NCBI RefSeq assembly: GCF_014698845.1
Contig: NZ_JACJTV010000018.1
Location: 1-64,000 of the forward strand
Direction of reading: 5' to 3'
Source: Coleofasciculus sp. FACHB-1120
Lineage (GTDB): Bacteria; Cyanobacteriota; Cyanobacteriia; Cyanobacteriales; FACHB-T130
DNA length: 64,000 nucleotides
The translations under genes were made by a program, and so were the position numbers. This document shows positions 33,391 through 42,166 of this stretch, piece by piece. The notes under the pieces were generated by a model, which was given only the letters and a program-made list of their open reading frames with translations, was not told where the DNA came from and did not search any database. Numbering within the stretch: position 1 is the first letter of the stretch; every line of letters begins with the position of its first letter.

Positions 33391-33604
33391 CCTTACTCCT
33401 CCTGAGATAGAAATCTATTTTCTTAATTTCACAAAAGTATATATACACCTCAGCAATAACGACCCCGTCATTCGGTATAAACAACAGAACTGTCATGGGA
33501 AGATAAGCGAGCGCATAGCGTATGCCACTCTTAGTGGCTTTTCGCGCCTTTGTCCGTTCGAGTTATGCAGATCGCCTGGTAGTTCAGATTCTATTCAAGG
33601 TGGA

Positions 33605-33946
33605 CTAGGCGATCGCAAACTCGGTCAGCGATCGCTTACTCGGATGTTGAAATCCTAAAACAATATCCTCATGGGGAACCCCTGCTTCTAGCAAGTCATT
33701 TACAATTCCCTGCTTTGTCCAATCTTCCTCAACCCAAATCTTCTCATCTCGAATTCGCAAGTAAACCATTACTCCTTGAACTCTGCACTTGCCATCCCAA
33801 CCAATGTGAAACCAAAAGTAATGATCTCGAACCTCATCAAATGCCAAGCATTCCTCGACGCCATCTTTAGGCGCATTAGATGCCCACTCAGAGTATTCTG
33901 TTAAGATTTTTTTGATTAAATTGCGATAGTAATTTAGTCTTTACAT
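33605..33946 (-). pseudogene. xisI: xisI-like gene with a stop at codon 2
   Basis: An in-frame stretch of 113 codons matches XisI, the small protein that with XisH controls excision of the fdxN element in Anabaena. Examples are NYYRNLIKKILTEY at the N-terminus, FDEVRDHYFWFHIGWDG in the middle, and EAGVPHEDIVLGFQHPSKRSLTEFAIA at the end. The expected ATG is at 33946-33944, but the next codon is TAA (33943-33941), where relatives have an acidic codon. The first usable start after it is TTG at 33847, which would give an 80-residue product lacking the first helix. No xisH lies upstream. Many genomes carry orphan xisI copies of unknown role. Confidence 0.75.
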
Positions 33947-34139
33947 CGAACTATTATCTTTTTTTAGATATTTACAACCACAGTGAAAAACTGTTGCCTT
34001 CAACTACATTTCAAATATGTTTATTTCAGAATTTCTCTGCTTTTATATTATAATTTGTTACCAAGTATTTGCAATCAATTTTTGATAGGCTAAATTAGTT
34101 AGCTTCACTTGTTTTATACACGGTTAAGGAGGATGAATC

Positions 34140-35177
34140 TTGCAAGAAAACACGAATAACATAAGAAATACGAAAGCCGAATCATTTCGCACAACATTAA
34201 TTATTTTCGGTTGTAGCTTACTATTTTTTGCTTTTTTGACTACGATAAGCCTTATTAAGAGAAATGAACCTATTGGTTCCTGGTTTCCACATCCAATTCA
34301 ATACCCCTATAGTTTTTCAATGACCCTTTTTGTTGCTCTTTCCTGTAGTGCTGCTACTATATGGACTTTGAGATATGGAAAACAAGATATTAACCTAGCA
34401 CTGGTGATGCCAAGCATATTAGTAGGATGTTTATTAGATTTGTATCTAATAACACATATTGATATGGCTTTTGCCATACTTGTATTACCTTTTTGGTGGA
34501 TTGTTATAATTTTTCTTATTCTTGGGATAGTTGGAGTAAGTGTATTAATTTCTAAGGTGATTTTTCCTTTATTTCATAAATATCCTAACTTTTCATTATT
34601 TCAAGCTTTCCTGCTATCGACAGTAGCTACCCTTGGGATACCTCTATATCCTTTGTTAAAAGGTGTCCCAATTTTATTTTCTTTCTTATTCCTTTACCTA
34701 TCTTGTTCGGTAACAAAACATAAGCCACCTTCTCTTTTTCGGAGAACTACTTATTTAATTTTAACTATAACAATAATTTTAATGCCATACTTCTTTGCTG
34801 TAATTACTAAGCATACACCAGGATTAATTGTTCCAGCTTCGGTTCGTAATGATTGGGGACATAAGAGCTTAGGATATTTTTATGAGGATGTTGTAGATAG
34901 ACTTAAGAACTGCCAAAAACTAAAAGCTCATATTGGAGTAATCCGAGCAACAGCCCTTGCCGAAGGTGAACAATCATCAACCTGGGATATTGGTGCGGGA
35001 GGTGATTTTGCTCAGTTGACTGTTGAGGTAGTAGGTGAAAAAGGTACTGCCATTGTTAAAAGTTGTTATTTTCAAGGGTGTCTTCCATCAGCTTTCAAAC
35101 AACCATTTGATTCAGGAGCTTTGATATATACAAAATCAGGTGTAAAAAACTTAGCCTTGGGGGATATATGTCCTTAA
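34140..35177 (+). CDS. AT-rich gene for a polytopic membrane protein with soluble C-terminal domain
   Basis: I do not recognise the family with confidence. The 345-residue product has about six hydrophobic helices in the first 230 residues and a soluble domain from about 235 to 345 (FYEDVVDRLKNCQKLKAHIG, GAGGDFAQLTVEVVGEKGTAIVKSC). The last part weakly recalls Coa1-type domains. The start is TTG at 34140, supported by a strong AAGGAGG seven bases upstream; an ATG overlapping that site opens only an eight-codon frame. The gene is clearly more AT-rich than its neighbours, which suggests recent transfer. It adjoins the damaged xisI copy. Confidence 0.75.
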   Translation: MQENTNNIRNTKAESFRTTLIIFGCSLLFFAFLTTISLIKRNEPIGSWFPHPIQYPYSFSMTLFVALSCSAATIWTLRYGKQDINLALVMPSILVGCLLDLYLITHIDMAFAILVLPFWWIVIIFLILGIVGVSVLISKVIFPLFHKYPNFSLFQAFLLSTVATLGIPLYPLLKGVPILFSFLFLYLSCSVTKHKPPSLFRRTTYLILTITIILMPYFFAVITKHTPGLIVPASVRNDWGHKSLGYFYEDVVDRLKNCQKLKAHIGVIRATALAEGEQSSTWDIGAGGDFAQLTVEVVGEKGTAIVKSCYFQGCLPSAFKQPFDSGALIYTKSGVKNLALGDICP

Positions 35178-35316
35178 TCAACTACCTCATGTGAAATGAG
35201 TTCGGTTTATTTAATATGCATAAGCCCTAAAGCTAGACTTTAGACTAAGACAAATTAACAGCATTTTTTCATTAAACTTTACTCTCCTTTTAGGATTAGG
35301 GTGGAGAGGCGATCAC

Positions 35317-35772
35317 TTATTCTGGCAAAAATTTAGAATTTAAAACTTCTGTGGATGTGTAGGGACATAATTGCGGAAATGTCTCTAATGGCAGTTCAGT
35401 TTCAGCACTTGCCTGTTCAACTGCATCTAAATAACATTTAACAAACACTTCTTCAAGATAAGGCTTGAGGCTAGGAGAATCTTTGAGAGCTTCACGAATG
35501 CGTCTGCGATGTTCAACGATACTACCTTTCCAGCTACCGCTTCTAAATTCTGGCTGAAATTGCCATTTAAGTAAGTGAGTCAGGACAATAATAAGATTAC
35601 TCTTTAGACTCCGGCGCTCACTTCGTCCCATGTCCTCGATTTCTTCAATTAGATTTTCCCATTCGATATTAGGGTAGTCTCCAACCCGCAACTTTTCTAC
35701 AGTAGTTTGAATCCATTTCAGGTAGTCTGTCTCGTACAAACTCTGTCGGTTAGTTTCTAGCTCTCTTGTCAT
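35317..35772 (-). CDS. DUF29 domain-containing protein
   Basis: A 151-residue protein of the DUF29 family, widespread and often multicopy in cyanobacteria. Family blocks are LYETDYLKWIQTTVEKLR, WENLIEEIEDMGRSERRSLKSNL, LTHLLKWQFQPEFRSGSWKGSI and the helical C-terminus. The ATG at 35772 is preferred to 35778 because the ribosome site AAGAGGA is then seven bases away instead of one. The fold is all-helical; no catalytic function is known, though relatives are frequently near mobile or defence-type genes. It lies downstream of the Hsp70-like gene on the same strand after 120 bases. Confidence 0.9.
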   Translation of the reverse strand: MTRELETNRQSLYETDYLKWIQTTVEKLRVGDYPNIEWENLIEEIEDMGRSERRSLKSNLIIVLTHLLKWQFQPEFRSGSWKGSIVEHRRRIREALKDSPSLKPYLEEVFVKCYLDAVEQASAETELPLETFPQLCPYTSTEVLNSKFLPE

Positions 35773-35898
35773 AACCATTTCCTCTTAAAGTCCCGAACTA
35801 GCTGACACAAGACTTCTCCCAATGGATTGTCAGTAATATTGTAGCGATCGCTCTCACCCAATCAAATTATAAGCAGCGAGGAAAGCGCGATCGCATCC

Positions 35899-37821
35899 TT
35901 ACTGAATGAGAATTACTGCCTCTTCCGCCTTAGTATTTAGAGCTTTTTTCAATTCTTGACCAACTTTCCCAATCAATTTGTCAAAAGCTTCCTGATTCTC
36001 TGTTAGTTGTTGTCTAAAAACCTTCTCTAACTCAGGTTTCATTTGCTCGCAAGTAGAGTCGATCTTGCTATCGCTCAGAAGCAGAGAACGAGTCCAACTT
36101 GGAACATCTACCTTTGTCTTAATTGCTTCTTGAGTTTTGCTGCGAGTGATCTCCACTCCTGCGGCAAGAACTGAGGCACCATAGATTAGCACGATGGGCC
36201 AGGTCAAATGTCCAGTTAAAATTAGAGCAATAATGCTCCCGACAGTCCCTCCACCAATCACCACATTGACAATAAACCCCACCGTTTCGGCAAGAATCGT
36301 GTCTCCAATCGATAGGTCTGGACTAACCACATCGGGGTCGATACTTTCCTCAAACCTTAAGCTACTTCTGGGTATCTGAAACTTTTGACAAATGGGGTCG
36401 GTTTCTTCAGCTAATTCGGGTTGGATCTTACTGTTAAACCAAGTGGCACATTGAGTATTGACAATTTGTCGAGCGCCAGGACTTTCAATCCACTGCTCCG
36501 CCTGCTTTTTCATAGACTCTTCCAAATCAGCCAAAGTGCGTATTTTGTTGTTTTGCCAGTTTTTTAAACTTGGTTGAATTGTGCTTTCAATCAAGCCTTC
36601 TGATAGTGGCTTACTCAACAGTTCGATTAACTCTGGAATATGTTTTTTGACCAAGTCTTTTAACTTCTTGGAATCAAATAGTGTATTGACCTCTTCTTTA
36701 AAAGCAGCAGCACGCAGATCCCATCTTCCTACCCGTGCTAGACCTAAGGCAATACAGCGTTCGGGTTCTGGATCGGGGCGAACTTGAGTGTCAGGTTCCG
36801 GGAAGATTTCCTCGCAAATCTGGCGCGTAAATTTCATCCGGGATGCACCACCAGTCATCAGCAAAAGTTGGGGTACAAAACCTTGTTTTTCAAGCCTTTC
36901 TTTCGCCTCGTTCACTGATTCCCGGAACGAATGAAGCCAACTCTTGCCACCCAATTCTGGCAAAGGTTGATTCAAGATTTCATCCATAACCCCTTTATTC
37001 ACTTGAGGCACAAAGTAAATCTGTTCGTTGATCGACTCAAAGCCGCGTGCAAAGGATTGAGGATTGCTATATACCTGTTCGTTAGAAAAGTAATCTTCCT
37101 TGGCTTTGCGGCAAGCAAGTTCGCAACGCGCTTGGTGATGAGGATATGCCTCAAATACTCGTTCCAGTAACGCTTTTTCCTCATGGTTAGCGAGAGTCTG
37201 GGCAAAAATTGCTTTATCAATTAGAGAAGCTCCCAGAGCATTACTTCCGAAATCTATCGGGATTTCGTGCAAACTTTTAACCAGAGTAAAATCTGTAGTC
37301 GAAGAGCCAATATCAACAATTAGCACCGACGATTTAAGTTTGTCATAAGAAAGCTTCCCGGCTTCCTTAGCTTGCATGAAAGCCGCCCGCGACTCTGGGA
37401 CAACGCTGACTAAAGGAATACCAGATTCCTTGAGTAACTTTTGGTATTCTTCTCGTTCATCAACAGACCATCCTGAAGGGCATCCGACGTAAAATTGGCT
37501 AGTTTCTCCACCTTCAATTTGTTTACTTTCTTTCAAAAGGCGGTAGTAAGTTTCTAGAAACTTGCTAATTGTTTCCCGATAAGTTGGGTCAGTATTGGGT
37601 TTTTGTTTGAAAGCGATTTTGAGCTGAGTAACGCCAGCTTGGATTAATGCTTGTTCTCCAATCAGATAACCGATATCGGGATGCCAAGCTAGTGCTGTGA
37701 TTTGAACCTTTTTATTATTAACTTCAAGCATCCCTGGAGGCTCGATACTCTCCACTCTCGCCTGAGCGACAGCGGTTTCACCGTGCCCCAGATCGAATCC
37801 GATAGTTTCTAAAACTTCCAT
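35899..37821 (-). CDS. Hsp70-like ATPase with C-terminal membrane hairpin
   Basis: A 640-residue protein whose first 370 residues are an Hsp70/actin-type ATPase: phosphate-1 loop near residues 8-16 (GFDLGHGET), phosphate-2 loop at 168-178 (VDIGSSTTDFT, Asp170), and adenosine motif at 323-329 (TGGASRM). Unlike DnaK it has no recognisable peptide-binding beta-sandwich. Residues 380-500 are helical. Residues about 514-558 form two glycine-rich hydrophobic segments, likely a membrane hairpin, and the final 80 residues are helical. The ATPase would face the cytoplasm. The upstream same-strand gene encodes a GrpE-like membrane protein, a plausible nucleotide-exchange partner. Substrate unknown. Confidence 0.85.
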   Translation of the reverse strand: MEVLETIGFDLGHGETAVAQARVESIEPPGMLEVNNKKVQITALAWHPDIGYLIGEQALIQAGVTQLKIAFKQKPNTDPTYRETISKFLETYYRLLKESKQIEGGETSQFYVGCPSGWSVDEREEYQKLLKESGIPLVSVVPESRAAFMQAKEAGKLSYDKLKSSVLIVDIGSSTTDFTLVKSLHEIPIDFGSNALGASLIDKAIFAQTLANHEEKALLERVFEAYPHHQARCELACRKAKEDYFSNEQVYSNPQSFARGFESINEQIYFVPQVNKGVMDEILNQPLPELGGKSWLHSFRESVNEAKERLEKQGFVPQLLLMTGGASRMKFTRQICEEIFPEPDTQVRPDPEPERCIALGLARVGRWDLRAAAFKEEVNTLFDSKKLKDLVKKHIPELIELLSKPLSEGLIESTIQPSLKNWQNNKIRTLADLEESMKKQAEQWIESPGARQIVNTQCATWFNSKIQPELAEETDPICQKFQIPRSSLRFEESIDPDVVSPDLSIGDTILAETVGFIVNVVIGGGTVGSIIALILTGHLTWPIVLIYGASVLAAGVEITRSKTQEAIKTKVDVPSWTRSLLLSDSKIDSTCEQMKPELEKVFRQQLTENQEAFDKLIGKVGQELKKALNTKAEEAVILIQ

Positions 37822-38016
37822 TTTTATACTTTCCGCTAATCAACCAGGTACAAATTTCCGAATAATTCCCCTATTTTTAAGGAGGGCTAGGGGGACTTCT
37901 ATTGTTCGTTGAGATTTTTGATCCCCCAAACCCCCTTGGAGAGGGGCTACGAAACAAGGAAAATACTGTCTAAATGAAGACTTTACGACTACACACAGCT
38001 ACGATGACAAGACATC

Positions 38017-38919
38017 TTACTCTCTAGCCTCAGAGTATGCTGGCTCAATCACTCGACCGCGTCGGAGCAAGCGATCGCCTTTAAACAAAGCGGGAGTGAT
38101 CGTGACATACTCTTTGGCGGCAGGATCGATACTTGGCTCGAAATCAAAATACTCGCGATGCGTATCGTCCCCTTGGTAAATCTGCACCCGAATTCCCTGC
38201 TCCATTAAAATCTGTGGCAGCAGTTTGGTGAGTTGAAGCGACATCTGGGGTTTCTCCAGAATTGACGCACCCATAAGTCTCTGAAGCAGATTCAACAGTT
38301 CTGGTAGCTCTTCTATTCCACTAGCATCCAGCGGTTTTTTCACTTCCTGAGTCCGGGCGACTGCCAAATCAATGGTGTTCAGCGCATCGGTAAGGTTGTC
38401 CAGAAAGACTTGGCTATCGACGCGAACGATCGGCTGGGGCGCTTCTACAGGTTGAAGAGAAACTGAACGATTGGCGCGATCGCGTTTATCGATTTGGGAC
38501 ACTACTTCTAGTCCAACCAGCAGAGACACCAGCAAGATATCCATCCAAGCTCCTGGCGCATCTGAAGCCAAGGAGAATAGAGAATCTAAAATGCCTATGC
38601 AGATGAGTCCCTGTAGCACTTTCAGGATTATGGTTTTGGGAGAAACCCTTCTAACTGGGTTAGCACTCTGCTGAGGCTCTATCGCTGAAACTTTCGCCTC
38701 ATTGGCAGCGGTAAGAGTCCCCAAGGACTGCCGCAAAGTGTCCAGGAATAAAGAAGCCAGACGTACCTGAGCGACGCTTAACTCGCCAACGTAACTGCTC
38801 TGAATATTATCGAGTCGCTTTTGAACCAGCTTAACGACCTGCTCCGGGCTAGTTGCCTTATCGATCTCTGTCTGAACTTCGCTGCGTTCTTTGGTAAAAA
38901 GTGTATATAGTGTTTTCAT
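38017..38919 (-). CDS. membrane protein with GrpE-like C-terminal domain
   Basis: A 300-residue protein: an N-terminal helical region (1-75), two hydrophobic helices (about 96-118 and 124-141), then a cytoplasmic part. The latter has a helical segment (FLDNLTDALNTIDLAVARTQ) and a final beta-rich stretch (EYVTITPALFKGDRLLRRGRVIEP) that recalls the GrpE dimer-helix and head domain, which exchange nucleotide on Hsp70. The resemblance is moderate and by eye only. The gene lies 195 bases upstream of the Hsp70-like gene in the same direction; the spacer contains C- and G-rich dispersed repeat sequence. A role as exchange factor for that ATPase is inference. Confidence 0.6.
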   Translation of the reverse strand: MKTLYTLFTKERSEVQTEIDKATSPEQVVKLVQKRLDNIQSSYVGELSVAQVRLASLFLDTLRQSLGTLTAANEAKVSAIEPQQSANPVRRVSPKTIILKVLQGLICIGILDSLFSLASDAPGAWMDILLVSLLVGLEVVSQIDKRDRANRSVSLQPVEAPQPIVRVDSQVFLDNLTDALNTIDLAVARTQEVKKPLDASGIEELPELLNLLQRLMGASILEKPQMSLQLTKLLPQILMEQGIRVQIYQGDDTHREYFDFEPSIDPAAKEYVTITPALFKGDRLLRRGRVIEPAYSEARE

Positions 38920-39450
38920 CGCAAATTAAGAATTCAGCGTTGCTAAAATATTGAACAATCGGTTATTTTACTAAAATTTTCTATAAATGCTAAAGCTAGT
39001 TTTACAAACTAACTTTTATAAAGCATTTTTTAGTTTAGAAAGCTTATCAATAGTTTTTTTAAAATGTCATTATTTTAATTTACTTAAAAAGGGACAAATT
39101 TAATCTAAAACTTTCTGTCCACCTTGATACTTTATCTATAATAACTCGGTAAGGGATATTGCTATTTTTCTTGCCGGTCAAAAGTCCTGAGAAGAGCTTC
39201 CTGTACGGTACTTAACTATAAAGATAACTTTTACGGCTGATTCCAACTTCTACCCTAAGGAACAGCGCGATCGCGCTCAGGAGACTTGGCGCAATTGAAG
39301 CATTCGCAAACCTTGACTTTTGAGCGTAAACAGAAAAGCTCCCCATTGATTTACTTAAAGAGGCTACTATCGCAATCCTATTTGAGTTGCGATAGTAGCC
39401 TCTTTAGATCCCCAAATTCTTAAATGAGCCGCGGATCTGGCATTCACGAA
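38920..39450. other. AT-rich non-coding stretch with a strong hairpin
   Basis: About 530 bases with no supported gene, between two minus-strand genes. The left half is strongly AT-rich and should contain the promoter of the GrpE-like gene. Towards the right end lies the 19-bp-stem hairpin listed separately. No small RNA promoter or riboswitch motif was recognised. Confidence 0.6.
39357..39405. terminator. strong hairpin with 19-bp perfect stem downstream of ppx
   Basis: AAAGAGGCTACTATCGCAA (39357-39375) is the exact reverse complement of 39387-39405, with an 11-base loop. It lies 46 bases past the stop of the Ppx/GppA gene. In either direction the stem is followed by only a few T residues, so it may terminate transcription or protect the 3' end. 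Confidence 0.65.
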
Positions 39451-41124
39451 TTATTGAGGACTGTTATTGTTAATTGGAACAGCAGGAGCGTTCAAAACCG
39501 GCAGTAGTTTAATGCCGTATTCTGCCTCAACAACGTCTTTTTTATAATCTAAACTCCAGATTTCCAAGGCACAATCATCATCTGGCTGAGTGGGTTTTAT
39601 GTGGAGCTGAAGTTCTTTAGTTTCCGCGTTGTATTCGCACTGCACTTGCTGAACTGCCCCAATTTGTCTCCGGTCGAGAGCAACTGCCAATCTGAGCAAG
39701 GCACTCAACTGAGAAACGATCTGTCGGTGCTGTTTAGTCGGCAGATTTTGATAGTTCTCGTGCTTTTTCTTCGGCGCAGTCTTGCGGTGATAGCGGGCTA
39801 AATTCGCAATCACATCAATTTCGGCTTCCGTATAGCCTAAAAGTTCACCGTTGCGAATTAAGTAAAAAGAGTGTTTGTGGTGGGAAGAATGACTGACATG
39901 GTGTCCGCAATTGTGTAAAATTGCGGCTCCCCAAAGTAGTTCCCGTTCTTCTGAACCCCAGTGGTGGAGGATGCCTTGAGTTTGGTCAAATAAGCTAAGG
40001 ACAAATTCTGCGACTCGCTGAGAGTATTCCAGATTAACGCCATATTTACGGGCGGTTTTGATTACATTACGTTCGCGTACAGAACTTTGGTAGCGCAGCT
40101 TGTCTTCGATTAAGCCATGAGCGAGCATCCAATCAACGATGACTCCTTCTCGGAGACTGCGTTCGCAGACTGTTAGCGATTCAACACCCAGCAGCGTCAT
40201 CGCTTCTTGTAAAATAACCGCCCCAGCAACAATAATTTCTGACCGCCGTTCTGACATTCCGGGTATGGCGGCGCGTTCTAAGTAATTGAGCCTTCGCAAG
40301 CGATTAATTAAATCTCTAAGGTCATTGAGACTCAGCTGGTAGCCATTTAGCGAAAAGGGATTGGTACCCAGTTTTTCTCGCGCGTGCATTGTCACTAGCG
40401 TCTCAATCGTCCCGGACGTTCCCACTAAACGCGGCTGTTCACCCGGTTGGAGAACTGCCCGCAATTCATCAACGGCGCGTTCTATCTGTCCGCGCACATA
40501 AGCTTGTAGGTACTGAAATTCACCAATGCTGATGGGATCTGTAGTAATCAATTCTGCGGTTAGTCGGACGGCACCGACTTTAGTGCTGCTGAGCGATCGC
40601 GGTTCGTGGCTATCCCCTAAAATTAACTCGGTCGAACCGCCGCCAATGTCAATAATGATGTGGGGTTGGTTGTTTAATTCCATCCCCGACAGCACGCCTA
40701 AGTAAATTCTTCGGGCTTCTTCTTGACCGGAAATCAGGCTGACCAATAAGCCCAAGTCTGATTCTACTTGTTTTAAAAAGTCTCGCCCGTTGGGGGCTTC
40801 CCTGACCGCGCTGGTTGCCACGGCAATTATTTGTTCGGCGTTGAGACTTTTGGCAATTCCCTGGAAGCGGCGCAGAGCTGCGATCGCTCGTTCCATTGCC
40901 GCTGGTGTCAGATTGCCCGTCTTTTTATCGCGATCGCCCAGTCTCACCGTGTCTTTTTCTCTAGCAATAATCGAAAAAGCAGGCAGCTTTGGTTGAATTT
41001 GCACGACCACCATGTGCAGGGAATTTGTACCCAAGTCAATCGCAGCAAGAATCCGATCTCGATCCATGCTAGGAGTTGAAACACCCGCAGAATTATCTTT
41101 AGCGTTGGCAACTAAATTGACCAT
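39451..41124 (-). CDS. ppx: Ppx/GppA phosphatase family protein (exopolyphosphatase)
   Basis: A 557-residue protein with an N-terminal Ppx/GppA ASKHA phosphatase domain (AAIDLGTNSLHMVVV near residue 30; EEARRIYLGV; IDIGGGSTELILG; GTSGTIETL) and a C-terminal HD-type helical domain from about residue 330 (HHWGSEERELLWGAAILHNCGHHVSHSSHHKHS). It removes terminal phosphates from polyphosphate, and relatives also hydrolyse pppGpp. The length fits the long form. The first 25 residues are a variable leader. It is divergent from the prenyltransferase gene, 109 bases away. ppk1, which makes polyphosphate, is 6 kb away in this window. Confidence 0.93.
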   Translation of the reverse strand: MVNLVANAKDNSAGVSTPSMDRDRILAAIDLGTNSLHMVVVQIQPKLPAFSIIAREKDTVRLGDRDKKTGNLTPAAMERAIAALRRFQGIAKSLNAEQIIAVATSAVREAPNGRDFLKQVESDLGLLVSLISGQEEARRIYLGVLSGMELNNQPHIIIDIGGGSTELILGDSHEPRSLSSTKVGAVRLTAELITTDPISIGEFQYLQAYVRGQIERAVDELRAVLQPGEQPRLVGTSGTIETLVTMHAREKLGTNPFSLNGYQLSLNDLRDLINRLRRLNYLERAAIPGMSERRSEIIVAGAVILQEAMTLLGVESLTVCERSLREGVIVDWMLAHGLIEDKLRYQSSVRERNVIKTARKYGVNLEYSQRVAEFVLSLFDQTQGILHHWGSEERELLWGAAILHNCGHHVSHSSHHKHSFYLIRNGELLGYTEAEIDVIANLARYHRKTAPKKKHENYQNLPTKQHRQIVSQLSALLRLAVALDRRQIGAVQQVQCEYNAETKELQLHIKPTQPDDDCALEIWSLDYKKDVVEAEYGIKLLPVLNAPAVPINNNSPQ

Positions 41125-41233
41125 TTCGATGTATCCAGGGTTGCAGAACCAGCCGAGATTTGATGAATAAGGATATTCTATAGGGGATAAAGATGTGATT
41201 AATGATATTTCTGGATACTCATTTTTCTAGACC

Positions 41234-42118
41234 ATGCTGACCCAGCAAGAACACAAAGAAACAGAACCTACCTGGCTGACGGTTGTCCGGCTTTTGAGAT
41301 GGGATAAGCCAGCAGGACGCCTGATATTGATGATTCCGGCACTATGGGCGGTCTTTCTGGCAGCAGCAGGAAAGCCACCGTTGCCGCTGGTAGGCGTGAT
41401 TGTACTGGGTACTTTAGCGACCAGTGCTGCCGGGTGCGTTGTCAATGATTTGTGGGATCGGGATATCGATCCGCAAGTAGAGAGAACGCGATCGCGTCCC
41501 CTCGCTTCTCGCGCTTTGTCGGTCAAAACCGGCATCGTCGTCGCCTTGATAGCGATGAGTTGCGCTGGGGTTCTCGCACTCTATCTCAATCCCCTCACGT
41601 TCGGGTTGTGCGTGGCGGCAGTTCCCGTGATTATTTTCTACCCTACCGCCAAGCGCGTCTTTCCAGTGCCTCAGCTAGTGCTGTCGATTGCTTGGGGTTT
41701 TGGCGTCCTGATTAGCTGGAGTGCTTTAACTGCCAAGCTAGAAGAACCCACCTGGATTTTATGGGGCGCGACGGTACTCTGGACACTCGGATTTGATACC
41801 GTTTATGCCATGTCAGATCGGGAAGATGACCGGCGGATTGGCATTAATTCCAGCGCTTTATTTTTTGGAAATTATGCGGCTGAAGCGGTTGGTGTCTTCT
41901 TTACTGGCACGGCTATTTTACTTGAATGGCTGGGAATTGTGATGGATCTAAACCTAAGCTTTTGGTTGGCTTTGAGTTTTGCAACGTTAGCTTGGATTTG
42001 GCAATATTCGCGACTCAGCCAAAAAGATATCCCGACGCCAGTATATGGGGAAACTTTTCGCCAAAATGTTTGGATTGGTTTTATTTTACTGGCTGGAATG
42101 ATTGCTGGTTCTCTGTAG
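41234..42118 (+). CDS. UbiA-family 4-hydroxybenzoate polyprenyltransferase
   Basis: A 294-residue membrane prenyltransferase with eight or nine helices. Both Asp-rich magnesium-diphosphate motifs are present: N71-D72-L-W-D75-R-D77-I-D79 and the second YAMSDREDD near residue 195. In cyanobacteria this enzyme attaches the solanesyl chain to 4-hydroxybenzoate on the way to plastoquinone, needed for photosynthetic and respiratory electron flow. The start MLTQQEHKETEPTW at 41234 is an ATG. It is divergent from ppx. A short GGGCGACC/GGTCGCCC hairpin (42133-42153) lies between its stop and that of the convergent HEAT gene. Confidence 0.93.
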   Translation: MLTQQEHKETEPTWLTVVRLLRWDKPAGRLILMIPALWAVFLAAAGKPPLPLVGVIVLGTLATSAAGCVVNDLWDRDIDPQVERTRSRPLASRALSVKTGIVVALIAMSCAGVLALYLNPLTFGLCVAAVPVIIFYPTAKRVFPVPQLVLSIAWGFGVLISWSALTAKLEEPTWILWGATVLWTLGFDTVYAMSDREDDRRIGINSSALFFGNYAAEAVGVFFTGTAILLEWLGIVMDLNLSFWLALSFATLAWIWQYSRLSQKDIPTPVYGETFRQNVWIGFILLAGMIAGSL

Positions 42119-42132
42119 TTTTGAGTTTGTAG

Positions 42133-42153
42133 GGGCGACCACAAGGGTCGCCC
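42133..42153. terminator. GC-rich hairpin between convergent genes
   Basis: GGGCGACC (42133-42140) pairs with GGTCGCCC (42146-42153) around a five-base loop. It lies between the convergent prenyltransferase and HEAT-repeat genes. No T-run follows; the motif also resembles a dispersed cyanobacterial hairpin repeat. Confidence 0.55.
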
Positions 42154-42166
42154 TGGCAAGTTTGGG

